Part shown: one piece after another, positions 25,367 through 32,555 of the stretch
How positions within the stretch are numbered: the stretch's first letter is position 1
How the letters are laid out: each line of letters begins with the position of its first letter
Position numbers and translations under genes: made by a program
Notes under the pieces: model-generated
Told to the model about the DNA's origin: nothing
What the model saw: only the letters and a program-made list of their open reading frames with translations
Databases searched by the model: none
Assembly (NCBI GenBank): GCA_029055435.1
Contig: JAIDDH010000092.1
Coordinates: 1 to 64,000, forward strand
Reading direction: 5' to 3'
Length of the DNA: 64,000 nt
From: Acetatifactor sp.
GTDB lineage: Bacteria > Bacillota > Clostridia > Lachnospirales > Lachnospiraceae

Positions 25367-28081
25367 ATGGAACTGAAAACCTATCAGAAGAAAGTTATGG
25401 GAGATTTGGAGCGGTTTTTAACCTTGCTGACAGAAAAGCAAAATATAAAACTGGCTTACAACACATTGTGGGAAGAAAAAGGTGTGGAAGTCAGTGTACT
25501 CGATCTTCCCGGAACTATGCCATGTTATAAAACGACGCTCCCAGGCGTTCCCCAAGTATGTATAAAGGTGCCTACAGGCGGCGGGAAAACATTTCTAGCG
25601 GCAAATGCTATAAAGCCCATCTTTGATTCCATGCCGGGCAAACACCCGAAAGCGGTGGTCTGGCTCGTGCCGTCAGATGCTATACTGAAGCAGACAATCA
25701 AGTCACTGCAGGCCAGCACTCATTTTTACAGACAGAAGATAGATTTGGATTTTTCCGGTGCAGTTGAAGTATACGAAAAAGAGCAGCTTATGACCGGACA
25801 GAAATTTAATCCGACTGAGGTAATGGAGCATCTGTCTGTTTTTGTGCTGAGTTACGATTCCTTCCGGACAAGTAAAAAAGAGGGACGAAAAGCCTATCAG
25901 GAAAATGGCAATTTAGTTTCTTTCAGCAAATACCATGCAAATAAAGCGGATCTGCTGGAGGGGACAGATGAGACAGCGCTGATCCAGGTGATCCGTCAAT
26001 TGAATCCGGTTGTCATTGTGGATGAGAGCCACCATGCCACTTCCACATTGAGTATTGAAATGCTCCGGAATTTTAATCCGTCGTTTGTGCTGGATTTGAC
26101 AGCTACGCCGAAGCAGGGCAGCAATATCATATCTTTTGTGGATGCAAGACAGCTGAAAAAAGAAGAAATGGTCAAGCTGCCTGTTATTGTGTACAATAGA
26201 AAAAGCCAGGGCGATGTGCTGCTTACGGCTATTGGCCTGCGCAAACGGCTGGAGAATGAGGCGAAACGGCTGGAAGACATGGGAGGTAAGTATATCCGCC
26301 CGATTGTGCTATTCCAGGCCGAAGCGAATACGAATGAGAACAGTACCACCTATGAGAAAATAAAAAGAGAATTAGTGGAGATGGGGATACCGGAGGAAGA
26401 AATTGCGATAAAGACTGCTGACAAGGACGATATCAAGAACCAGGATCTGATGTCACGGGAATGCCCGATCCGTTACATTATAACAATAAATGCATTGAAA
26501 GAAGGCTGGGACTGTCCGTTTGCCTATATTTTGGCTACTATAGCGAATAGAAGTTCTGCGGTTGACGTGGAGCAGATCATAGGAAGAATCCTCCGGCTGC
26601 CTAACACAAAGAAAAACGAAAGCGCAGTGTTAAATTTGTCTTATGTCATCACTTCCTCGGCGGATTTCTTTGCCACATGCAACAAGGTTGTGGATGGATT
26701 GAAGGTTGCCGGATTTAGCGATAAGGATTATAGGGCAGAAGATTATTCTCCCATGGTAGAGCAGGAACCGGGAACTCTGCAAACGGAGCTGGAGCAGATG
26801 ACGTTTTCGACAGAAGAAGCAGAAATTAAGCCAGAGCATGAATCGGGACAAGAAGCAACGCCATTAGAGGGATCAATTTTATATACGGATATATTAAAAG
26901 AGAAGATCACTCAGGCATTGTGCGAGGATACCGTTTTTGAGGCAGATCAAAAGGAGCCTGTTTCTGGAATTTCTGCTGAATTGGATGATATTTTCCAGAC
27001 GGCAGAGAAAGAGGAAAGTGCTTGTTGGGAAGATATCACCGCACATGAAAAAGATTCCATGGAGGATGTTCCGCCAGAGGTGAGAGATATCATGAAAACA
27101 TATCCGATCAGGGCAGAGTTCAGGGATGAGGCGATTGCTCTCAGACTGCCTCAGTTTGCGTTACCTGATGCACCAAGCCTGTTTAGTTCAGAAGAATACA
27201 GTATACTGCAGAAAGAGGACTTGTATGTCGGTTTTACGCTCTTAGATAAAGATACGAAAATTGATTTCTCTATGTTGGATGTGGAGATGGCGCAAGTGGA
27301 TGTGGAAGAAAGCGAGAACTCCAATCCCAAGGCATGGCAGCTGCAGGGCTTTGAAAGCGCCTATATGAAGGAATGGTTTGATTCCCAGCCTTCGGAGAAG
27401 AAAAGGAGAATCTGCAAAGAAAGGATTATTAAGCGTATTTCCAAGATTAATGCAGTGAATGATGCTGAATTAGATGTGTATGTTTCCAGAGTTATGCAGA
27501 ATATGACGGAGGATCAGTTGACTGATTTGGAGCAGTCGGATTATCTGTATATTCAGAAAATATATGATAAAGTGGGACAGTTACTGGCTGCTCATGCGCA
27601 AGATACTTTCGAAAAATGGATTGAGCAGGATATGATATCATGCCAGCCCTTGTATTCCTTCCCCGCTGGTATTACCGCGGTAAAGGTGAACGATGTTATC
27701 CCAAAGTCTCTTTATACAGCGGAGGAAGATGTGAATGGATATGAAAGCAGGGTTGCGTGGGAATTGTCTGCCCTGCCCAATATCAGATGGTGGCACCGTA
27801 ACATATCCAGAAGGGGCTTTGCTATAAATGGGGCTGTAACAGCATATCCTGACTTGATTGTAATGACAGAAAAAGGGAAAGTACTCTTGGTAGAAACAAA
27901 AGGCGATCATTTGAAGAATGACGAATCAAAAGAAAAGGCAGAAATCGGAGCAACATGGGCGGCAAAGGCTTCCCAGTTGGGTAGGATATATAAGTATTTT
28001 ATGGTCTATGAGACAAAGAGACCAGAGTATGCAGGGGCGTACTCACATGAGAGGTTTATGGAGATTGTGAGAGGGTTGTAA
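25367..28081 (+). CDS. res: Type III restriction endonuclease subunit Res (SF2 helicase plus nuclease)
   Basis: 904 residues. The SF2 helicase core has Walker A VPTGGGKTFLAA (~residues 68-79), DESHHA as motif II, LDLTATPKQ as motif III and QIIGRILRLP as motif VI. A PD-(D/E)xK nuclease is at the C-terminus: YPDLIVMTEKGKVLLVETKGD. It uses ATP to survey DNA after site recognition by Mod and cuts unmodified DNA. The start has TTGGAGG 7 bases upstream. All catalytic motifs look intact, so mod-res is probably functional. Confidence 0.93.
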   Translation: MELKTYQKKVMGDLERFLTLLTEKQNIKLAYNTLWEEKGVEVSVLDLPGTMPCYKTTLPGVPQVCIKVPTGGGKTFLAANAIKPIFDSMPGKHPKAVVWLVPSDAILKQTIKSLQASTHFYRQKIDLDFSGAVEVYEKEQLMTGQKFNPTEVMEHLSVFVLSYDSFRTSKKEGRKAYQENGNLVSFSKYHANKADLLEGTDETALIQVIRQLNPVVIVDESHHATSTLSIEMLRNFNPSFVLDLTATPKQGSNIISFVDARQLKKEEMVKLPVIVYNRKSQGDVLLTAIGLRKRLENEAKRLEDMGGKYIRPIVLFQAEANTNENSTTYEKIKRELVEMGIPEEEIAIKTADKDDIKNQDLMSRECPIRYIITINALKEGWDCPFAYILATIANRSSAVDVEQIIGRILRLPNTKKNESAVLNLSYVITSSADFFATCNKVVDGLKVAGFSDKDYRAEDYSPMVEQEPGTLQTELEQMTFSTEEAEIKPEHESGQEATPLEGSILYTDILKEKITQALCEDTVFEADQKEPVSGISAELDDIFQTAEKEESACWEDITAHEKDSMEDVPPEVRDIMKTYPIRAEFRDEAIALRLPQFALPDAPSLFSSEEYSILQKEDLYVGFTLLDKDTKIDFSMLDVEMAQVDVEESENSNPKAWQLQGFESAYMKEWFDSQPSEKKRRICKERIIKRISKINAVNDAELDVYVSRVMQNMTEDQLTDLEQSDYLYIQKIYDKVGQLLAAHAQDTFEKWIEQDMISCQPLYSFPAGITAVKVNDVIPKSLYTAEEDVNGYESRVAWELSALPNIRWWHRNISRRGFAINGAVTAYPDLIVMTEKGKVLLVETKGDHLKNDESKEKAEIGATWAAKASQLGRIYKYFMVYETKRPEYAGAYSHERFMEIVRGL

Positions 28082-28210
28082 TTGTATATGCATTGTATGT
28101 TGTATAGTGAAATCAAAAGGGATAAAACTATGTGACCTTACCGATAGTGGGATGAACACGCAATTACGATATAAGGAAATGTGAATAATTTTTTGAAGAG
28201 GTTAGAGGAT

Positions 28211-29614
28211 ATGGATGATTTAAAAAAGATTGTTCAATCACTATTATCATCCGTGAGTGAGGAAGAGTGGTACGAGTACAAGGAGAATTGGTACGATGCG
28301 GTTGGAATCGGAGAATATATTTCTTCCCTTTCCAATGCGGCGGCTATGTGTGGAGAAGAATGTGCCTATTTAATTTGGGGAGTCAATAATGCTACTCATG
28401 AGGTGGTGGGCACAACATTTAATTATCACATGGATGTTAAAAACGAACCATTACAGCATTTTCTTGCACGACAGGTAACTCCGGATGTCGGATTTAGTTT
28501 TGCCGAGATTACGATGAAGGGGAAACGTGTGGTTGTACTGACGATACCCGCAGCGAGACAGGTGCCAACTTCTTTTAACGGAACGCGCTATCTGCGTATT
28601 GGTTCAAGTAAGGTAAACTTGAATAAATACCCGGAAAGAGAATCACAGCTATTTGATATTTTGCGCAACGGGTTTCCGACTATCGAAAACACACAGGCAT
28701 ATACGCAGGAACTTACATTTCGGAAGTTGTTTTTATATTATGAGGATAAAGGAATCACTCTTAATAAAAAGACATTTAAGAAGAACTTGGGATTATTATG
28801 CAAAGATGGCAGTTATAATCTTTTAGCGCAGCTTTTATCTGATAATAGCCAGATTCCAATCAGGGTTTCTATATTTAGGGGATCAAATAAAGCGTCAAAG
28901 CTTTATTCTGTCAGGGAGTTTGGGAATAATTGTGTTCTTGTTTCATTGGATAAGGTTATAGAATATGGTGATGTGCTAAATATTATGCAGGCCGACGAAG
29001 CAGAGCGAATCGTGACGAGAAAGGAGGTTCCACTGTTTGACACACAGGCATTTAAAGAGGCAATAATCAATGCATTTGTGCACAATCTATGGGTGGATGG
29101 TAATGCACCGATGATTACAGTGTATAGTGATCGTCTGGAGATTTTGTCCCGTGGAAAGTTACCGCCAAAGCAAACGATAGCTGGGTTCTATTTGGGTGAA
29201 TCGGTTCCTGTGAATCAGAAACTTTCGGATATTTTCCTGCAATTACACATCAGTGAGCGTTCTGGAAGAGGTGTGCCTAAAATCACAGATGTCTATGGAA
29301 GAGAGGCCTTTGAGTTTAGAGAGAATTCAATTGTTGTTACAATACCTTTTAACAAGATTGATGGTGAAACGGTAGATAAAGTGATAGATAAAACGGTAGA
29401 TAAAGTGATAGATAAAACAAGAGAAGGACTGAGTGAAGTAAATATCCGCATTATTGAAGAGATGCGTTATAATCCTGGCATAACACAGCCACAGTTAGCG
29501 GAAAAATTAGGTGTAGGGAAAACAACAATTCAGAAGAATATTTCTTATTTAAAGAAAAATGGTTTTATCGATAGAGTTGGATCAAATAAAACGGGTGTCT
29601 GGAAGATATTATAG
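28211..29614 (+). CDS. AlbA_2 (Schlafen-type) / RecG-C-like regulator with C-terminal winged helix
   Basis: 467 residues. An AlbA_2 (divergent AAA_4/Schlafen-core) domain spans about 15-130 (WYEYKENWYDAVGIGEYISS ... RYLRIGSS). A GHKL-ATPase-like C-terminal region follows (FKEAIINAFVHNLW, ... SGRGVPKI), as in proteins annotated RecG-like helicase C-terminus. Then come a Thr/Val/Asp/Lys repeat encoded by a 24-bp tandem duplication and a winged HTH (PGITQPQLAEKLGVGKTTIQ). ATG 28211 has GAAGAGG 9 bases upstream; a GTG at 28181 is a longer alternative. It sits 129 bases after res. These proteins are common in mobile and defence regions; the exact function is unknown. Confidence 0.82.
   Translation: MDDLKKIVQSLLSSVSEEEWYEYKENWYDAVGIGEYISSLSNAAAMCGEECAYLIWGVNNATHEVVGTTFNYHMDVKNEPLQHFLARQVTPDVGFSFAEITMKGKRVVVLTIPAARQVPTSFNGTRYLRIGSSKVNLNKYPERESQLFDILRNGFPTIENTQAYTQELTFRKLFLYYEDKGITLNKKTFKKNLGLLCKDGSYNLLAQLLSDNSQIPIRVSIFRGSNKASKLYSVREFGNNCVLVSLDKVIEYGDVLNIMQADEAERIVTRKEVPLFDTQAFKEAIINAFVHNLWVDGNAPMITVYSDRLEILSRGKLPPKQTIAGFYLGESVPVNQKLSDIFLQLHISERSGRGVPKITDVYGREAFEFRENSIVVTIPFNKIDGETVDKVIDKTVDKVIDKTREGLSEVNIRIIEEMRYNPGITQPQLAEKLGVGKTTIQKNISYLKKNGFIDRVGSNKTGVWKIL
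29369..29416 (+). repeat. 24-bp tandem duplication inside the AlbA_2 gene
   Basis: Two perfect copies of a 24-base unit (29369-29392 and 29393-29416) beginning ACGGTAGATAAAGTGATAGA. They encode the linker repeat TVDKVIDK twice. The reading frame is kept, so copy number could vary without a frameshift. Confidence 0.9.
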
Positions 29615-29734
29615 AAGCGGAAGTTTTTTCTTTTTGCGTGTATTCGAATAGTATCAGAACCACAATACTCATGCTCGAATTTTTTGTATTCTGTATGAGT
29701 AATTATTTAAATTGCAAAATAATTTACAAAACAC

Positions 29735-29762
29735 TTGACAAATACCGAGTGAATGATAAAAT
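29735..29762 (+). promoter_or_regulatory. Predicted promoter of the unknown/XRE-ImmA operon
   Basis: TTGACA (29735-29740), 16-base spacer, TAAAAT (29757-29762). It lies 59 bases before the start codon at 29821. Confidence 0.65.
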
Positions 29763-29820
29763 GGGTATAAGAATGAACAAGTGTATTTACTAATTTGTTA
29801 ATGTTTATGGAGGAATTCTT

Positions 29821-30612
29821 ATGAATTGTAATGTGTTGGAGTTTGTTGATGAGTCTTCGATAATCAAAGTAATCATAAAAGCTTTACAAAAAGCCTACGG
29901 AATTGACTATAGGCAACAAAGGGAAAATGATGAACTTGTAGCTCATATGTATACAGGGTCTTGGAAAATATGCAGGTTCGATACGAATCTTACTGAAATG
30001 TTGAAATTTGATGGTGCTGAGGTGTCTTGTTTTGGCAGACATGGGTGGAAGGTCTATTTTGTCGCAGACCATCAAAATAGGCGCACGTTTAATATTATTT
30101 CAAAAGCGACATTGCAGAGAGTACGTCGTAAGCGGGGTGGTAAGGTTCCACATTATACCAGAACCTTTTTGTATGTTGAGAATTCAAATGTGCAGGCGAT
30201 AAATCATCAAATGACTTTATTTGATTATGGAGTTGAGGGTACTGAATTGGATGATTTCACGAATGAAGAATTTCTCGATGATTATGAGCGTATCACAGAG
30301 GGAATAATTGAGTCGAATGTACACTATGACCATTTTATAATTGTTTATGAGGCAAATGAAAAAGGAATTAAGAATTGTTCTATTCAATATTTTAATCCGA
30401 TGTTCGAGGTGGCGGAAGAACTGTCATTGATGAAGTTTATAGAGCCTGACTATACAACACTTACAGCGCCTCCTGAATCTCTGAAAGAATCTGCGGATAA
30501 AGGCTCTACTGTGGTCAAACTTAAACCGGGACTTGAAAAGAGATATGAGCACGAACCTAACAAAAAACAAACAGCATCATTACGTAAAAAGGCGCAACAA
30601 AAAGATAAATAA
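29821..30612 (+). CDS. Uncharacterised 263-residue protein paired with XRE-ImmA/IrrE
   Basis: Family not recognised. Features: mixed alpha/beta N-terminal ~110 residues with SWKICRFDTN and GWKVYFVAD strands and an RRKRGGKVPHYTRT basic patch (~102-115), then an acidic middle (ELDDFTNEEFLDDYERITEG), and a Lys-rich C-terminus (RKKAQQKDK). No signal peptide or membrane segment. Start ATG has GGAGG 8 bases upstream. The XRE-ImmA gene begins 44 bases after its stop, so they form a two-gene operon; it may be the partner or effector controlled by that peptidase-regulator, which is inference. Confidence 0.7.
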   Translation: MNCNVLEFVDESSIIKVIIKALQKAYGIDYRQQRENDELVAHMYTGSWKICRFDTNLTEMLKFDGAEVSCFGRHGWKVYFVADHQNRRTFNIISKATLQRVRRKRGGKVPHYTRTFLYVENSNVQAINHQMTLFDYGVEGTELDDFTNEEFLDDYERITEGIIESNVHYDHFIIVYEANEKGIKNCSIQYFNPMFEVAEELSLMKFIEPDYTTLTAPPESLKESADKGSTVVKLKPGLEKRYEHEPNKKQTASLRKKAQQKDK

Positions 30613-30656
30613 TTTTGATTATTTCTCAGAAAAATTACATGAGGAGAGGGCACATT

Positions 30657-31850
30657 ATGAAAAACGATCAATTTAATGGAAATAGATTGAGGGAAGCTCT
30701 CCAGTATCGTGGTAAGCGTATGGCAGATCTTGTAGAAGAAACAGGAATATCAAGGCAATCTTTTTCGGCATATGTCAATGGAACAAACAGACCATCACAA
30801 GAAAATGTCTGGGCTATTGCAAAAGCACTTGACTTTCCGATTGAATATTTTAAACAAGCAGATATGCCTTGTATGCGTACTGAGACGACTTATTTCAGGT
30901 CTCAGGCATCTGCAACCAAAATGAGCCGTGAAGAACAAAAAGCAAAAATGAAACAAGCAGTGGCATTATTTGATTTTTTAAATCGAAAATATATTGATTA
31001 TGATGATTATATAGAGCCAAAGCTGGACACAAAGCTGACCGAAATAGAAGATAACCCGGATATGTATATGCAAATAGAGAAGATTGCAGATGAGTTAAGA
31101 GTACAATGGAATCTCGGAAGAGGGCCAATTGAAAATGTGCAGAATGTGCTTGAACTTCATGGAATAATCGTGACAGGGTTTCCGGTGTCAGGTAACGGCA
31201 AAATTGATGCTTTTAGTCAGAAGCTTAAGACCGAAGAAGATAAAGATGTCTTTATTGTTGCGTTGGGAATAGGTCAGAAGCCTATTCAGAGGCTTCGTTT
31301 TGATATGTGCCATGAACTGGGACATATTATTTTACATTCTTGGGAAGATAGTGAAGACGAATTGCATAGGGATAGGTTTAATCTTGTGGAAAAACAGGCA
31401 AATATATTTGCTAGTGCTTTTTTATTGCCACGTGAAACATTCCTTAAGGCTGTTGGAAATCATGCTACGGATCTTGAACATTATAGGATATTAAAAAAAA
31501 GATGGAATGTGTCAATGCAGGCTATGGTATACAGAGCATGGCAGATAGGAATTATAAGTTCAACGCAGTTTCAGTATATGATGCGTCAATTTGCAAAGAA
31601 TGGCTGGCGAAAAAAGGAGCCGGGAGATCGTCCGGCAGACATTAACGATACTGTATATAAGATGGCAATCAAGTTATTGTTTGATGGAGGATATCTTACT
31701 CCAGAGCGATTTAAGGAGGAACTTTATAAAGAGAATATTGGCTTGGGGAATAGAGATCTTGAAGAATTGATGCATTTAGATAAAGGAACTTTGGATTCAA
31801 CTGATGTGCCCAATAAGATAATAGATATCAAAAGTATTTTGAAAGGATGA
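30657..31850 (+). CDS. XRE-family HTH fused to ImmA/IrrE metallopeptidase
   Basis: 397 residues. The N-terminal XRE helix-turn-helix (~5-65) includes MADLVEETGISRQSFSAYVN. The ImmA/IrrE (M78) zinc protease domain has the active-site motif MCHELGHIIL near residue 220 with the downstream ligand segment KQANIFASAFLLP. About 100 further residues follow. In such proteins a stress signal makes the protease cut a repressor or itself, derepressing nearby genes. Start ATG has GAGGAGAGGG upstream. It is followed by an intrinsic terminator at 32022. Together with the upstream unknown gene it looks like a toxin-antitoxin-like or abortive-infection regulatory pair, though this is inference. Confidence 0.9.
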   Translation: MKNDQFNGNRLREALQYRGKRMADLVEETGISRQSFSAYVNGTNRPSQENVWAIAKALDFPIEYFKQADMPCMRTETTYFRSQASATKMSREEQKAKMKQAVALFDFLNRKYIDYDDYIEPKLDTKLTEIEDNPDMYMQIEKIADELRVQWNLGRGPIENVQNVLELHGIIVTGFPVSGNGKIDAFSQKLKTEEDKDVFIVALGIGQKPIQRLRFDMCHELGHIILHSWEDSEDELHRDRFNLVEKQANIFASAFLLPRETFLKAVGNHATDLEHYRILKKRWNVSMQAMVYRAWQIGIISSTQFQYMMRQFAKNGWRKKEPGDRPADINDTVYKMAIKLLFDGGYLTPERFKEELYKENIGLGNRDLEELMHLDKGTLDSTDVPNKIIDIKSILKG

Positions 31851-32021
31851 TATTTTGAGTGACGCAAATGCAAATTGAATTTGTGATGATGAGGGATAAA
31901 AACTATAATAAAACCCTCTTTTTTGAATTGACTAGAAAGACAAATTCTTGAGATGCTGACAAAAACCTATTTTGTTATCTTTTTAATTGCCAGTGAAGTC
32001 ATAAAGATTTAAATCTTCAAG

Positions 32022-32063
32022 CACCCTTCAAAACGTCAAATCAAGATTTTGGAGGGTGTTTTA
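32022..32063 (+). terminator. Intrinsic terminator after XRE-ImmA
   Basis: CACCCTTCAAAA (32022-32033) pairs with TTTTGGAGGGTG (32047-32058) with one G-T pair, followed by TTTTAT. Confidence 0.75.
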
Positions 32064-32152
32064 TCAATGGATTTAGCACTGAGTATCATCAGCTGATTTT
32101 GAATAAATTAGATGCTGAAGATGGCATACGTCAAGGCAGGAGCATTATGGTT

Positions 32153-32207
32153 AATTGACTTAGGAATTGACTCAATAATTGACTATGGAATAGCTGTTTA
32201 GTCAATT
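32153..32207. repeat. Three AATTGACT iterons at 12-bp spacing plus one inverted copy
   Basis: AATTGACT starts at 32153, 32165 and 32177 (exact 12-base period); the inverted AGTCAATT is at 32200-32207. The arrangement suggests a protein-binding array rather than chance. It lies about 350 bases upstream of the primase-helicase gene. Confidence 0.6.
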
Positions 32208-32353
32208 CAAGTTATTTGATATTACTGGAAAATGGGTTGTGAATATAAGGATTTTTATTAACTAAATCCAACAGAACTTTTGCACACGTGCGTGCAAAAA
32301 TTTGCTTTTATTGTCTTCGTGAATAATAAAAAGCAGAATGGTGTGTTGCAAAA

Positions 32354-32517
32354 GGTATTGTTGTCATAATACTTTTTGACAAGATTGATAGTGAGGCGGC
32401 AGATAAAGTGATAGATAAATTTGGAACTTACAAGTGCCAAAAGAACCTTATTTTCCAATGGAAGAACTGAAAAAAGAACTGCCTGACATAGAGGAACTGA
32501 AAAATGTTGGCAAATGA
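32354..32517 (+). pseudogene. Remnant of a second AlbA_2-type gene fused to another decayed C-terminus
   Basis: From 32357 the frame reads IVVIILFDKIDSEAADKVID, closely matching IVVTIPFNKIDGETVDKVID of the intact gene at 28211-29614, and the DNA matches over about 60 bases. After that the similarity stops. A shifted frame from about 32425 reads LQVPKEPYFPMEELKKELPD and ends in a stop at 32515-32517, looking like the tail of an unrelated gene. No start codon or ribosome site serves either piece. Confidence 0.65.
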
Positions 32518-32555
32518 AGAGAAGTAGAATAATTATGGAAGAAAGATAAGCGCCA

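Larger units (their letters stand above)
31851..32555. other. 705-bp gap with gene debris and repeats
   Basis: No intact gene. It holds an intrinsic terminator (32022-32063), an array of AATTGACT repeats (32153-32207), an 8-bp hairpin TTTTGCAC/GTGCAAAA (32278-32299), and coding remnants at 32354-32517. A short stretch around 32066-32160 also reads like coding sequence without a start. This is typical decay between modules of a defence island. Confidence 0.6.

Noticed and set aside
29369..29416. CRISPR or VNTR array
   Set aside because: Only two units without spacers and inside a coding frame; it is a coding tandem duplication.
32278..32299. Hairpin TTTTGCAC/GTGCAAAA considered as a terminator
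   Set aside because: It is short and no gene ends nearby; kept only as part of the gap description.
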